NCBI RefSeq assembly: GCF_018555685.1
Contig: NZ_JAFLWW010000001.1
Coordinates: forward strand, 248,001 to 312,000
Direction: 5' to 3'
DNA length: 64,000 nucleotides
From: Aminobacter anthyllidis
GTDB lineage: Bacteria > Pseudomonadota > Alphaproteobacteria > Rhizobiales > Rhizobiaceae
The position numbers and the translations under genes were made by a program. The notes under the pieces were generated by a model. That model saw nothing but the letters and a program-made list of their open reading frames with translations, had not been told where the DNA came from and did no database searches. Below are positions 17,644-26,654 of this stretch, piece by piece. Numbering within the stretch: the first letter of the stretch is position 1; the number at the start of each line of letters is the position of its first letter.

Positions 17644-18261
17644 TCAGGTGCGCGGGCGGTTGAACTCGGTGTCGAGCGATTCCGGGCGCTGGATGACGGC
17701 GAATTCGATGGCGACGCCGTCTTCGAAATGGCGCACGACCTGTCCGCGCATGGTGCCGAGGGTGACCTGGACGCCGATCGCCGGCTTGACCTCGATCTCG
17801 ACGGCGGCACCTGAAAGCGACAGGTCGATGATGCGGCAGGGATATTGCCTGCCATCCATGAGCTGCAGCGCGCTGATCGGGTTGCGTGGCGCGACGCGCT
17901 CGTGGCGGCGATCTTCCGGCAGGTCGAGTTCGTGCTTGTTGGCAAGCCAGGTCAGCTGCGCGGCGAGCTTGTCCTTCTTGCGGTCGGACGCAATCACGGT
18001 CATGGCGAAGCCGTCCGGCAAGGTGCGGGTGATGACGCCCTCAACGCGGCCGATATGATCGATGTAGGCGATGACTTTTTCGCCGGGAGCGCCCGAACGG
18101 TCGGTGCGGAAGGCGACGTTGCCGGGCGACATGTCGACGACCTGGCCGGCATGCTCGGTGCGATCCTCGAGCATGAAGCGGCCATAGATCTTCACGCGGA
18201 CGCGCTGGAAGTTGCGCCGCTCCGCCCGTGACGGCGCGTAGTCAATCGCCGCTGGCCTCAT
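17644..18261 (-). CDS. Tandem PilZ-domain protein
   Basis: Cytosolic protein of 205 residues with two PilZ domains. The first (about 13-100) has RRNFQRVRV and DMSPGN; the second (about 115-200) has RRHERVAPR and DLSLSGA. These RxxxR and D/NxSxxG motifs bind cyclic di-GMP in active PilZ proteins, so both sites look competent. It likely reports c-di-GMP levels to motility or surface polysaccharide functions; the target is unknown. It is alone on its strand and ends in its own terminator. Confidence 0.85.
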   Translation of the reverse strand: MRPAAIDYAPSRAERRNFQRVRVKIYGRFMLEDRTEHAGQVVDMSPGNVAFRTDRSGAPGEKVIAYIDHIGRVEGVITRTLPDGFAMTVIASDRKKDKLAAQLTWLANKHELDLPEDRRHERVAPRNPISALQLMDGRQYPCRIIDLSLSGAAVEIEVKPAIGVQVTLGTMRGQVVRHFEDGVAIEFAVIQRPESLDTEFNRPRT

Positions 18262-18377
18262 GTTACCCTCATATCTGCAAACTCCGCCGAACCGCATCGG
18301 GGAGCTATTGCGGAAAACTACCGCCAAAGAGGTTAACAAAACGCCTAGCTGCAGGCCTTGAGAGCGGTCCGATTGCG

Positions 18378-19016
18378 CTATTCTTCGCGCCCACCCTCAA
18401 GAACGAACAGATGACGTATGCGACGCGCGCCATCGAGCGGGTTGGCTTCGCCCGAAACTGCGGTGTCGCTTGGTGCGAGCGACGGTACCGTGACGGCCGG
18501 GCGGTTCTTGAGGAACATCGGCTCAAGATCGGGATCGACGACGCGAACGCTTTCGATCGATGCGTCGGTGAGCGGGTCGGAGCCGAGCCAGAACGGCCGG
18601 TCGACGCTCGACAGAACGCCCAGGCTGCGCGGGTTCTCAATGCCGCCGTCGAGCGGCAAGAGCAGCATCTCGAATGTTGTCGCGCGCAGGCTCGAGGTGA
18701 AGCCTTCGAAATTGATGACGACAACCGATTTCTGCTGGAACACGCCATAGGCAAGGCGGGCCATCAGCCGCTGGTCCTTTTGGCGCCACAGCGAAGGAAA
18801 CGAGAAGCCCTTGAGCTCGCGGCCAAAGGTGGCGCACAGGCGGGTGCCGGCGAGGCGGAAGACCGCTTCGCCACGGGTGTCGCGTTCGAGGATGAAAGTG
18901 TCTGCAAGCAGGGCCTTTATTTCGGCCGGCTCGACTTCCGTACGTTTGGGCGCGGGTCGGCCGTCGCGAAGGCGGTTCCAATATTGGAACAGTGCCAGCG
19001 ATCCTTTCTGTTTCAT
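18378..19016 (-). CDS. PAS-domain protein (PAS_5/DUF1457 family)
   Basis: Protein of 212 residues starting MKQKGSLALFQYWNRLRDGRPAP, a characteristic opening of the alphaproteobacterial PAS_5 family, followed by one PAS-like fold (TFILERD... FRLAGTRLCATFGRELKG... WRQKDQ) at about 30-150 and a less conserved tail. There is no kinase, cyclase or DNA-binding domain, so it probably acts by protein contact. The frame extends 20 codons upstream but the chosen ATG matches the family start. Confidence 0.78.
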   Translation of the reverse strand: MKQKGSLALFQYWNRLRDGRPAPKRTEVEPAEIKALLADTFILERDTRGEAVFRLAGTRLCATFGRELKGFSFPSLWRQKDQRLMARLAYGVFQQKSVVVINFEGFTSSLRATTFEMLLLPLDGGIENPRSLGVLSSVDRPFWLGSDPLTDASIESVRVVDPDLEPMFLKNRPAVTVPSLAPSDTAVSGEANPLDGARRIRHLFVLEGGREE

Positions 19017-19288
19017 ATTGCTCCGCTCCGAGCGCTTCTGTGCCTGATGTGCCATCTCTGGACAGAATCGCTTCAATCTTGAGGACTACATGAGGTGCGG
19101 AGCAGGACGCGTGCCAGTCTCAGTAACAGTTGTTAACGGATCGGGATCGTTAAGGTTAACAAAGGGTTTACGTTGCCGTGCCGGGTCTGACGTGGCACGT
19201 TCAATTCACTCCATGAAGTGGCCGCGCAGGCGCGGTCGGCAGCACTTCAGTCAAGAGTTATTTGGGGACGGGCAGGGGGGCTCGACCA
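19017..19288 (+). ncRNA. Candidate small RNA region ending at an orphan terminator
   Basis: This gap has no supported coding frame, yet a strong plus-strand intrinsic terminator follows it at 19289-19327, and no plus-strand gene lies upstream. The region contains a GTTAAC-rich block (19133-19160) that may hold a promoter and an inverted repeat CGTGCC/GGCACG (19177-19199). The most economical reading is a small RNA of roughly 100-170 bases or an attenuated leader of the rhomboid gene. The 5' end is unknown. Confidence 0.35.
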
Positions 19289-19327
19289 GCCGTCCAGGGG
19301 CAACCCTGGGCGGCTTTCTTTTTTTGC
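19289..19327 (+). terminator. Strong intrinsic terminator before the rhomboid gene
   Basis: An 11-bp stem (GCCGTCCAGGG/CCCTGGGCGGC with one G-T pair, GCAA tetraloop) is directly followed by TTTCTTTTTTT. It lies about 64 bases upstream of the rhomboid start codon. Confidence 0.8.
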
Positions 19328-19390
19328 GCTTTCGTCGTGGCTGTTCTAGATGGGGCGAGGCTGGCGCACGCCGGACCAGAACCGGATCAG

Positions 19391-20131
19391 ATGCGCATGA
19401 GCGAACCAGCAACACCCCGCGACAACCCGGACGAGATCATCGAAGCCGAGCCGCAACGCCGCGAGCCGATATTCAATCTGCCTGGCATCGTCATCGCGGT
19501 CATTGCTGCTTGCGTGGCGATCCATCTCATCCGCGTCTACATTCTTAACCCCGACCAGGATTTTGCCTTGCTGGTACGGGCAGCTTTCATTCCGGCTCGC
19601 TATTCGGGGCAATACGCTGTCGAAATGTGGGCGTTCACCAGCCCGCTGACTTATGCCTTCCTGCATGGCGGATTCCCCCATCTGATCCTCAACATGGTGT
19701 GGCTTGCTGCCTTCGGTTCGCCACTTGCCAATCGCCTCGGCGTAGCACGCTTCTCGGCATTCTTCGCCGTCACGTCGCTTGCGGCGGTGGCGTTGCACTA
19801 CGTGCTGCATTCGACTGACGTGGCGCCGCTGGTCGGGGCGTCGGGTGCCATTTCAGGCATGATGGGGGCTGCGGCGCGCTTCAGCTTCCAGATCGACCGA
19901 TCGCAGGGCAAGCCGGCCTTCTCAGGTGCGCCGCTGCCGATCCGGGATGTCTTGCGTTCCCGGACGGCAATGACCTTCCTGGGCGTGTGGATGGTGATCA
20001 ACCTGGTTACCGGGCTCGTCGGCTTCACCCCCGGCGTCGACAATCAGATCGCCTGGGATGCCCATATCGGCGGCTTTCTGGCGGGCTTCCTGGGCATCAG
20101 GTTTTTCGACCGCAGACGCGAATTCGCCTGA
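19391..20131 (+). CDS. Rhomboid family intramembrane serine protease
   Basis: Polytopic protein of 246 residues. The catalytic serine is in GASGAISG (about residue 149) and the catalytic histidine in DAHIGGFLAGF (about 224); the HGGFPHLILNMVWLAAFG block near residue 95 is the conserved HxxxN helix. Rhomboids cleave membrane proteins within or next to their helices; the substrate is unknown. The start is at MRMSEP, where both adjacent ATGs are acceptable; the frame remains open upstream across the terminator, which argues against an earlier start. Confidence 0.87.
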   Translation: MRMSEPATPRDNPDEIIEAEPQRREPIFNLPGIVIAVIAACVAIHLIRVYILNPDQDFALLVRAAFIPARYSGQYAVEMWAFTSPLTYAFLHGGFPHLILNMVWLAAFGSPLANRLGVARFSAFFAVTSLAAVALHYVLHSTDVAPLVGASGAISGMMGAAARFSFQIDRSQGKPAFSGAPLPIRDVLRSRTAMTFLGVWMVINLVTGLVGFTPGVDNQIAWDAHIGGFLAGFLGIRFFDRRREFA

Positions 20132-20233
20132 GCGCGTTTTACTTGAAATGCAGCCCAATGCAGCGCACGATGCAGTTGGCCCGACGGGCCGGCATGGAGT
20201 GATTTGACTGACCGACAGCAGCAGGAGGCCACG

Positions 20234-20665
20234 ATGACTGTGAAGGCAATTCTCGAGAAGAAGGGCCATGACGTTTTTACCATTGGGCCCAATGTACAGC
20301 TGTCGGAAGCAGTTCGTATCCTAGCCGAACACCGTATCGGCGCGCTTGTCGTGACCAATGGCGACCGCAAGATCGTGGGCATTCTGTCCGAGCGCGATGT
20401 CGTTCGCATCATCGGCAGGGAAGGCGGAGCCGCCCTTGAAAAGGCGGTGCGCGACGTGATGACCCCCAAGGTCAAGATCTGCAACGAAAACCACACGGTC
20501 AACCAGGTGATGGAGATCATGACCGTCGGCCGCTTCCGCCATCTGCCGGTCGAGCGCGACGGCTATCTCTATGGCATCGTGTCCATCGGCGACGTGGTCA
20601 AGCGCCGCATCGAGGACGCCGAGCGCGAGGCCGACGAGATCAAGGCCTACATCGCCACTGCCTGA
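20234..20665 (+). CDS. Protein of two CBS domains
   Basis: Cytosolic protein of 143 residues made of a CBS pair. CBS1 covers about 8-65 (IGALVVTNGDRKIVGILSERDVVR) and CBS2 about 75-130 (FRHLPVERDGYLYGIVSIGDVVK). Such pairs bind adenine nucleotides and sense energy state. A near-perfect AGGAGG ribosome site stands 6 bases before the ATG. No partner domain or gene is attached, and a terminator follows. Confidence 0.88.
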   Translation: MTVKAILEKKGHDVFTIGPNVQLSEAVRILAEHRIGALVVTNGDRKIVGILSERDVVRIIGREGGAALEKAVRDVMTPKVKICNENHTVNQVMEIMTVGRFRHLPVERDGYLYGIVSIGDVVKRRIEDAEREADEIKAYIATA

Positions 20666-20680
20666 TGCCGTAAAGCCGAG

Positions 20681-20716
20681 ACGCCGGACCCGCGGAAACG
20701 GATCCGGCGTTGTTGG
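20681..20716 (+). terminator. Probable terminator between convergent genes
   Basis: Arms ACGCCGGA (20681-20688) and TCCGGCGT (20703-20710) enclose a GC-rich loop that can pair further; TGTTGG follows. It separates the CBS gene from the convergent YjhX-like gene. The T-run is weak. Confidence 0.5.
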
Positions 20717-20974
20717 CTACCTGTTGTCGAGTTCAGGGCGAACGAGTTTCAGTCCTACCCTGGTGATGCGGTAGGGCCCGCCTTGCGACGAGGCGACTGC
20801 CTTCCTCCGCCTCAGCTTCCTGAAAAGTTCCAGATCGAAATCCGGATACTGCCAGCCGTCGCGGGTGATGCAGGTCACCGCCTCGATCTTGTTGTTGTCG
20901 TCTTTTTCGATGTCGATTCGCCCGCCCTGGGCGAGCAGGTGCAGGATGCGCTGCTCTATGCGCGATATGTTCAT
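20717..20974 (-). CDS. YjhX family protein (UPF0386)
   Basis: Small protein of 85 residues, matching the family length, starting MNISRIEQRILHLLAQGGRI and including CITRDGWQYPDFDLELFRKLRRRKAV. The fold looks like a winged-helix unit. The E. coli member YjhX is described as the toxin of the YjhX-YjhQ pair; no YjhQ-like acetyltransferase is adjacent here, so a toxin role is not supported by context. A longer upstream frame was rejected because the family starts at this ATG. Confidence 0.8.
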   Translation of the reverse strand: MNISRIEQRILHLLAQGGRIDIEKDDNNKIEAVTCITRDGWQYPDFDLELFRKLRRRKAVASSQGGPYRITRVGLKLVRPELDNR

Positions 20975-21368
20975 TTGTGGATGAGTCCTGGAAAACCTGG
21001 CTGCAACAGCAGGTGTTGAGCAGCCAAAACAAAAAGCCGCCGCCACGATTGCTCGCGGCACGGGGTTTCAGGTTTTCACGCCCCGCCTTCAGGAGAAGGT
21101 CGGGGCTTTAGCGGGACTCAGACAAGTTAAACATCCACACTCCATCGGGATGGTTCTGACATAGCGAGCAACTCGGCGAAATTCCAGCCCACCGAGACAG
21201 TGGCGCGGGCGCGTTGCATCGCGGCCACACCGCCACGCCACCAAGGCCAGCAACAAAACTTAACATTACTTCATACAGGCCGCTGTCTTGAACTGGGATG
21301 AGTGGTGTCGCTGGGTTCGCTGCCTGGCGGGCGGGGTGGCGCCCACATCATACGGCTTTGGAGTGCGC
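20975..21368. other. Intergenic region, no gene seen
   Basis: This 394-base gap separates two divergent genes and must hold both promoters. It contains an imperfect GC hairpin (CCCCGCCTTC/GAAGGTCGGGG, about 21081-21106) followed by CTTT, which is a weak terminator at best. No ribosome site with a credible frame is present. Confidence 0.5.
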
Positions 21369-22217
21369 ATGCTCGCGAAAATGGAAACTGCAACGGTTGC
21401 CTTCAAGACATCGTTGGCCGCCATGGCTTTCAGCTTTTGGGGATACTCTGGCGCGCTTGCCGCGGATGCGGCAACCGAGGAACAACTGACCGAAGTACCC
21501 GATCCCAGCCGCTTCGGCCGCATCGGCGAGAAACTGGCGGAATGGCATGTCGTTGCCGGGGGCGGTGCGATGATCCAGCCCGAATATGAGGGCTCCGACG
21601 AGTTCAAGGTGACGCCGGTGCCGTTCGTTTCGGCGACGTTGTTCGACACGCTGACCGTCGACCCCACCGGTGCGACGCTGGAGGTCTTCGAGCGTGACGC
21701 CTTCGAGCTCAGCGCGCGGCTTGGCTACGAACTCGGCCGGCAGGAAGACGACTCCGATCATCTCCGGGGCATGGGCGATATCGACTTTGGCGCAACGGTT
21801 GGCGCAAAAGCGGCCGTCGAACTCGGTCCGGTCGAGTTTTTCGCGCTGCTCGACAAGACAATCGGCGGCAGCGAAGGTCTCGTTGGCAGGGTTGGGCTCG
21901 AGGTGACGCAGCCGGTTTCGGAAAGTCTCATTTTGGGCGCATCGGCTTCCGCCGTCGTTGCCGACGAAAACCACATGCAAGCCTATTTCGGCGTCAGCGC
22001 CGAACAGGCGACGCGCTCGGGGCTTAAGCGCCACGATGCCAGCGCCGGGTTGAAGCGCGCTGATTTCTCGCTTTCCGCAACCTATAGTATCAATCAGAAC
22101 TGGATCGTGCGCGGCGAAGCACAGCTTGGCGTATTGCTGGGGGATGCTGCCGACAGTCCGGTGGTCATGGAAAAGCTTCAGCCTTCGGCGATGCTGCTGG
22201 TCGGCTACAAATTCTAA
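21369..22217 (+). CDS. MipA/OmpV family outer membrane protein
   Basis: Protein of 282 residues with an N-terminal signal sequence (about 1-32, ending GALAADA) and an outer-membrane beta-barrel typical of MipA/OmpV: VAGGGAMIQPEYEGSDEFKVTPVPF near the start and a C-terminal MLLVGYKF ending in Phe. MipA of E. coli is a murein-synthesis scaffold; OmpV is a porin-like antigen; the role here is unknown. A GGAG site precedes the ATG. The adjacent OmpR/EnvZ-type pair may control it. Confidence 0.83.
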   Translation: MLAKMETATVAFKTSLAAMAFSFWGYSGALAADAATEEQLTEVPDPSRFGRIGEKLAEWHVVAGGGAMIQPEYEGSDEFKVTPVPFVSATLFDTLTVDPTGATLEVFERDAFELSARLGYELGRQEDDSDHLRGMGDIDFGATVGAKAAVELGPVEFFALLDKTIGGSEGLVGRVGLEVTQPVSESLILGASASAVVADENHMQAYFGVSAEQATRSGLKRHDASAGLKRADFSLSATYSINQNWIVRGEAQLGVLLGDAADSPVVMEKLQPSAMLLVGYKF

Positions 22218-22245
22218 CGCAAAGCAACCTGTCAGCGGGATCGCG

Positions 22246-23025
22246 ATGTCCGATATTGGGTCCAGTCCTGGTTTTGCTGCCCGGGAGGGCGACATGCATT
22301 TGCCCGGCCAGGCAAGGCACGGCGCGCGCGTCCTGATCGTCGAGGATGATTTCGAGATCGCCAGGATGCTCAGCGAAACGCTCGTTGAGAACGGCATGGC
22401 CGTCCAGATCGCCGAAAGCGGCGCCGAGATGGACGTGTTGCTGCGCAACGGCAAGTTCGATCTCATCGTGCTTGACGTCATGCTTCCAGGCGAAGACGGT
22501 CTCAGCATCTGCAGGCGGCTCCGGCTGGAGACGACGATCCCGATCCTGATGCTGACCGCGCTTGGCGAGGAGATCGACCGCGTCGTCGGTCTCGAGATCG
22601 GGGCCGACGACTATGTGACGAAACCCTTCAGCGCCCGCGAACTGACCGCCCGCATCCGGGCGCTGCTGCGGCGTACGGCATATCCGTCGCAGGAACGCGC
22701 GCGGCCGAAAGTACTTCGCTTCAATGGCTGGCAGGTCGACCTGATCCGTCGGCAACTGCACGACCCCAGCAATGCGCGGGTGGCAACGACGACGCACGAG
22801 TTCGACCTCCTGCTCGCCTTTTGCCGCAACGCGGGGCGTGTGCTTTCGCGCGAACAGCTCCTTGGCGTGACCCATGCCGGGTTGGCAGGGCCGATCGAAC
22901 GCAGCATCGACGTCCATGTCAGCCGGCTGCGCCAGAAGATCGAAAAGGACGCGCGCGATCCGGTGCTGCTCAAGACGGTCCGGCTCGGTGGCTACCTGTT
23001 CACCGCCACGGTGGAAGAGGCATGA
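22246..23025 (+). CDS. OmpR-family response regulator
   Basis: Two-domain regulator of 259 residues. The receiver (about 27-140) has the acidic pocket VEDD, the phosphorylated Asp in LIVLDVMLPGEDG, the conserved Thr in LMLTAL and Lys in YVTKPFSAREL. The C-terminal winged helix (about 160-255) shows TTHEFDLLLAF, GRVLSREQLL, SIDVHVSRLRQKIE and VRLGGYLF. The ATG is preceded by GCGGGA; a second ATG 16 codons later would also keep the receiver whole. Its stop overlaps the kinase start. Confidence 0.87.
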   Translation: MSDIGSSPGFAAREGDMHLPGQARHGARVLIVEDDFEIARMLSETLVENGMAVQIAESGAEMDVLLRNGKFDLIVLDVMLPGEDGLSICRRLRLETTIPILMLTALGEEIDRVVGLEIGADDYVTKPFSARELTARIRALLRRTAYPSQERARPKVLRFNGWQVDLIRRQLHDPSNARVATTTHEFDLLLAFCRNAGRVLSREQLLGVTHAGLAGPIERSIDVHVSRLRQKIEKDARDPVLLKTVRLGGYLFTATVEEA

Positions 23026-24353
23026 AAGCTCTGGTCCGCCGCTGCATTCCGCAATCGCTGAGCGGCCAGCTGATGGCGATCATCCTGGTGGCGATGCTCG
23101 TCGTTATCGTGCTCGGCTCGGCCTTCGAGAGGATCATCAATTCCGACTATGTGCCCGACATGGAGATCGTCGCCGAGCGTGCAGGGGTGGTCGCGGCCAT
23201 GCTACGCCAGGCGCCGCCTGATGAAAGAGGAGCCATTGTCGATGCGGCGCACCAGGCCGGGCTGGATTTTCAGTTGTTGAGCCGGGCGCAGGTCGACGGC
23301 ACGTCCTCACCGCAGCAGCGCACGACACTCGGACGCGTCATCGCCACGCTGTTTCCTCCCGACAGGGCGCCGCCGCTGGGCGGGCGCTGGCTGCTGGTCG
23401 CAGATCAGCCGGCACTTGTTTTCGAACTGGACGAAAAGACGGCGGCAGCACTCTTCGGCGCGCCTGACACCGTGTTGACGTCACAGTTTGTCAGCCCGGC
23501 CACTTACTACCTGCTGGCGCTGGTCGTGCTGTTTGTCTTGTTTTCATTCTTCGCCGTGTGGGCGGTGACCGATCCGTTGAAGCGGATTTCGGCGGCGGTA
23601 GGGTCCGCCGAGATCGACAATGGCGACGAGCTTTTCGTCGAGCGCGGCTCGATCGAAATGGTCGGCCTGGCGCGCGCGCTCAACAAGATGCGGGCGCGCA
23701 TCCGCACCATGATCGACAACCGCACGCGCATGCTGCGCAGCGTCAGCCACGATCTGCGCACGCCGCTGACGCGGCTGCGGCTGCGCGCCGAACGCATGGA
23801 CGAAAGCGTGCTGCGCAGCTCCATGCTGTCCGACATCAGCCATATCGAAGGTCTGATCGACGAGACGCTGACCTATTTGCGCAACGACGTCTCGACCGAG
23901 GAACTGCAGCGCGCCGACATCGCCAGCGTGTTGCAGACGGTGTGCGCCGAATTCACCGATGTCGGCTTTTCGGTTTCCTACACCGGCCCCGACCGGCTGC
24001 CCGGCTGGTGCAAGCCTAACGCACTGGCCCGCGCGATCACCAACCTCTGCGACAATGGCGTCAAGTTTGCCCGCAATGTCGAAGTGGTGCTGACCGCGAC
24101 CGATGAGGTCGCATTGATCGAGGTGAGCGACAACGGGCCGGGCATCCCCGAAACCGTGCGCGCGCGCGTCTTCGAACCCTTCTACAAGGTCGACGCATCG
24201 CGCGGGGCGAATGCCAAGCGCGGCTTTGGCCTCGGCCTGTCGATCGTCGCCGACATCGTGCATGGCCATGGCGGCAAGATCGTGCTCGATGAAAACAGTC
24301 CGACCGGTCTCGTGGTCAAGGTCGACCTGCCGAGGGGCCTTGTCGCCGCCTAG
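23022..24353 (+). CDS. Membrane sensor histidine kinase, EnvZ/RisS type
   Basis: Kinase of 443 residues with membrane helices at about 15-35 and 160-182 around a periplasmic loop of about 125 residues, a HAMP-like linker ([11 protein letters not shown]), the H-box [12 protein letters not shown] (His about 244) and HATPase motifs [17 protein letters not shown] and GFGLGLSI. The ATGA overlap with the response regulator shows a cognate pair. The signal is unknown; closeness to the MipA/OmpV gene suggests an envelope stress or porin role. Confidence 0.85.
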   Translation: MKALVRRCIPQSLSGQLMAIILVAMLVVIVLGSAFERIINSDYVPDMEIVAERAGVVAAMLRQAPPDERGAIVDAAHQAGLDFQLLSRAQVDGTSSPQQRTTLGRVIATLFPPDRAPPLGGRWLLVADQPALVFELDEKTAAALFGAPDTVLTSQFVSPATYYLLALVVLFVLFSFFAVWAVTDPLKRISAAVGSAEIDNGDELFVERGSIEMVGLARALNKMRARIRTMIDNRTRMLRSVSHDLRTPLTRLRLRAERMDESVLRSSMLSDISHIEGLIDETLTYLRNDVSTEELQRADIASVLQTVCAEFTDVGFSVSYTGPDRLPGWCKPNALARAITNLCDNGVKFARNVEVVLTATDEVALIEVSDNGPGIPETVRARVFEPFYKVDASRGANAKRGFGLGLSIVADIVHGHGGKIVLDENSPTGLVVKVDLPRGLVAA

Positions 24354-24513
24354 GCAATCCCTGAGTGATGGGTTGGAAACACAAGGTCCACATGTCGACC
24401 AAGCAGGCAGCGCTTGCCTCGATTGGCTGTTTGCACTAGCGAAGGCGCACACTAAACTATGCGTTTCGCAGCTTCTCGATCCGCATCTTCTCGATCCAAT
24501 GACGCAGGCCGCC

Positions 24514-26016
24514 ATGACCCTCATCGATACCCGTACGCCCGACGCCAAGCGCTTCATCCCCGGTGCCACCGGCGACTGGGAAGTCATCATCGGCCTGGAA
24601 GTGCATGCCCAGGTGACGTCGGAGGCAAAGCTGTTCTCCGGTGCCTCGACAGCGTTCGGTGCCGAACCCAATGCCAATGTCAGCCTCGTCGACGCGGCGA
24701 TGCCCGGCATGCTGCCCGTCATCAACGAGGAATGCGTCAAGCAGGCGATCCGCACCGGCCTCGGCCTCAAGGCGCAGATCAACCTGAAATCCGTCTTCGA
24801 CCGCAAGAACTACTTCTATCCCGACCTGCCGCAGGGCTATCAGATTTCGCAGTTCAAGCAGCCGATCGTCGGCGAGGGCACGATGACCATCTCGGTCGGT
24901 CCCGACCGCAAGGGCGAGTTCGAAGACATCGAGATCGGCATCGAGCGGCTGCACCTCGAGCAGGACGCCGGCAAGTCGATCCACGACCAGCATCCGACAA
25001 TGTCTTATGTCGACCTCAACCGCTCGGGCGTGGCGCTGATGGAGATCGTCTCCAAGCCCGACATGCGCTCGTCGGACGAAGCCAAGGCCTATGTCACCAA
25101 GCTGCGCACCATCGTGCGTTATCTCGGCACCTGCGACGGCAACATGGACGAAGGCTCGATGCGCGCCGACGTCAACGTGTCGGTGCGCCGTCCCGGCGGC
25201 GAGTTCGGCACGCGCTGCGAGATCAAGAACGTCAACTCGATCCGCTTCGTCGGCCAGGCCATCGAATATGAAGCGCGGCGCCAGATCGCCATTCTCGAGG
25301 ATGGCGGCAAGATCGACCAGGAAACCCGCCTGTTCGACCCCAGCAAGGGCGAGACGCGCGCGATGCGCTCGAAGGAAGAGGCGCACGACTACCGCTACTT
25401 CCCCGATCCGGACCTTCTGCCGCTCGAATTCGACCAGGCCTATGTCGACGACCTCGCCAAGGATCTGCCGGAACTGCCCGACGACAAGAAGGCGCGGCTG
25501 GTCAACAGCCTCGGCCTGTCGGTCTATGACGCTTCGATCCTGGTCTCGGAGAAGGCGATCGCCGACTATTTCGAAAAGGTAGCCGCGGGCCGCGACGGCA
25601 AGCTTGCCGCCAACTGGGTCATCAACGACCTGCTCGGCGCCTTGAACAAGGCCGGCAAGGACATTGAAAACGCTCCCGTTTCCCCTGACCAGCTGGGTGC
25701 CGTGATCGACCTGATCAAGGAAGGCACGATCTCCGGCAAGATCGCCAAGGACCTGTTCGAGATCGTCTGGAACGAGGGCGGCGACCCGCGCGAGCTGGTC
25801 GAGAGCCGTGGCATGAAGCAGGTGACCGACACAGGCGCCATCGAAAAAGCTGTCGACGACGTCATCGCCGCCAACCCCGACAAGGCCGAGCAGGCCCGCG
25901 CCAAGCCGACCATGGCTGGCTGGTTCGTCGGCCAGGTGATGAAGATGACGGGCGGCAAGGCCAACCCGCAGGCGGTCAACGACCTGGTCAAGGCCAAGCT
26001 CGGTATCGAGGAATAG
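24514..26016 (+). CDS. gatB: Aspartyl/glutamyl-tRNA(Asn/Gln) amidotransferase subunit B
   Basis: Enzyme subunit of 500 residues, the standard length in rhizobia, that with GatA and GatC converts misacylated Glu-tRNA(Gln) and Asp-tRNA(Asn) to the amidated form. The kinase-like core shows [39 protein letters not shown] and the signature [17 protein letters not shown]; the C-terminal GatB/YqeY domain ends the protein. Start at [10 protein letters not shown] is preferred over the ATG five codons earlier because rhizobial GatB proteins begin there. gatA and gatC are not adjacent. Confidence 0.93.
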   Translation: MTLIDTRTPDAKRFIPGATGDWEVIIGLEVHAQVTSEAKLFSGASTAFGAEPNANVSLVDAAMPGMLPVINEECVKQAIRTGLGLKAQINLKSVFDRKNYFYPDLPQGYQISQFKQPIVGEGTMTISVGPDRKGEFEDIEIGIERLHLEQDAGKSIHDQHPTMSYVDLNRSGVALMEIVSKPDMRSSDEAKAYVTKLRTIVRYLGTCDGNMDEGSMRADVNVSVRRPGGEFGTRCEIKNVNSIRFVGQAIEYEARRQIAILEDGGKIDQETRLFDPSKGETRAMRSKEEAHDYRYFPDPDLLPLEFDQAYVDDLAKDLPELPDDKKARLVNSLGLSVYDASILVSEKAIADYFEKVAAGRDGKLAANWVINDLLGALNKAGKDIENAPVSPDQLGAVIDLIKEGTISGKIAKDLFEIVWNEGGDPRELVESRGMKQVTDTGAIEKAVDDVIAANPDKAEQARAKPTMAGWFVGQVMKMTGGKANPQAVNDLVKAKLGIEE

Positions 26017-26020
26017 GCCG

Positions 26021-26512
26021 ATGTTTGTCCGTACGGCGAGCGAGCGCGACCTTGAGACGATCAAGGCGCTGCTCGCCGAGACGTGGCATGCGACATACGA
26101 CGCCATCTATGGCGTCGAACGGGTCGACGAGATCACCGCCGAATGGCACTCGCTGGCCTCGCTCAAGGCGCGGCTTGCACGGCCGAGTTCCGAGTTCCTC
26201 GTTGCCGACGACGGCAAGAAGATTGCCGGCATGGCCTTTGCCGCCGCAACCAGCGACGGCAAGGTGCTGGTGATGCACCAGCTCTACGTTCGCCCGGGGA
26301 ACCAGCGCGCGGGGATCGGCCGGATGCTGCTCGACGAGGTCGAACAGAGTTTTCCCGAAGCACGGACAATGCGTGTCGAAGTTGAAGAGGCCAATGCGCA
26401 GGCGCTGGCCTTTTATGCCGCCAGCGGCTTCGTGCGCGCCGGCGAGACCGCGAATTGCGGCGCGGAGCAGTCCGGCATTCCGGCGCTGATCTTCGAAAAG
26501 AAGCTGGGCTGA
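26021..26512 (+). CDS. GNAT-family N-acetyltransferase
   Basis: Protein of 163 residues with a complete GNAT fold: FLVADDGKKIAGMAF, VLVMHQLYVRPGNQRAGIGRMLLDEVEQ (the acetyl-CoA loop QRAGIG) and the C-terminal NAQALAFYAASGFVRAGE. It starts 4 bases after the gatB stop, so it is probably expressed with gatB; a similar arrangement gives no hint of the acceptor. A long inverted repeat follows. Confidence 0.83.
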   Translation: MFVRTASERDLETIKALLAETWHATYDAIYGVERVDEITAEWHSLASLKARLARPSSEFLVADDGKKIAGMAFAAATSDGKVLVMHQLYVRPGNQRAGIGRMLLDEVEQSFPEARTMRVEVEEANAQALAFYAASGFVRAGETANCGAEQSGIPALIFEKKLG

Positions 26513-26519
26513 GGCCCCT

Positions 26520-26647
26520 TACCCTCCCCCTTGCGGGGAGGGTCGATCCGCGAAGCGGAGCGGGGTGGGGGAATTCTCGTCGATGTACGGTGTGCAAAGC
26601 TGCGTGGCAGCTTCCGCTCCGCGACCCTCCCCACAAGGGGGAGGGTA
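26520..26647. repeat. Inverted-repeat element of 128 bases
   Basis: Two 26-base arms (26520-26545 and 26622-26647) are reverse complements with one mismatch; each arm is itself palindromic (CCCTCCCCCTTG-GGGGAGGG). The inside includes GATCCGCGAAGCGGAGCGGG and GGCAGCTTCCGCTCCGCG, also partly complementary (GCGAAGCGGAG / CTTCCGCTCCGC), so almost the whole element can fold. A half copy lies at 3921. This is a rhizobial RIME-like intergenic element; it sits in the convergent gap between the GNAT gene and panC. Confidence 0.8.
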
Positions 26648-26654
26648 AAAGCGC

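Noticed and set aside
19133-19165. CtrA sites in the GTTAAC-rich block before the rhomboid gene
   Set aside because: The TTAA half-sites are spaced 13 and 2 bases apart, not 7, so the consensus is not met.
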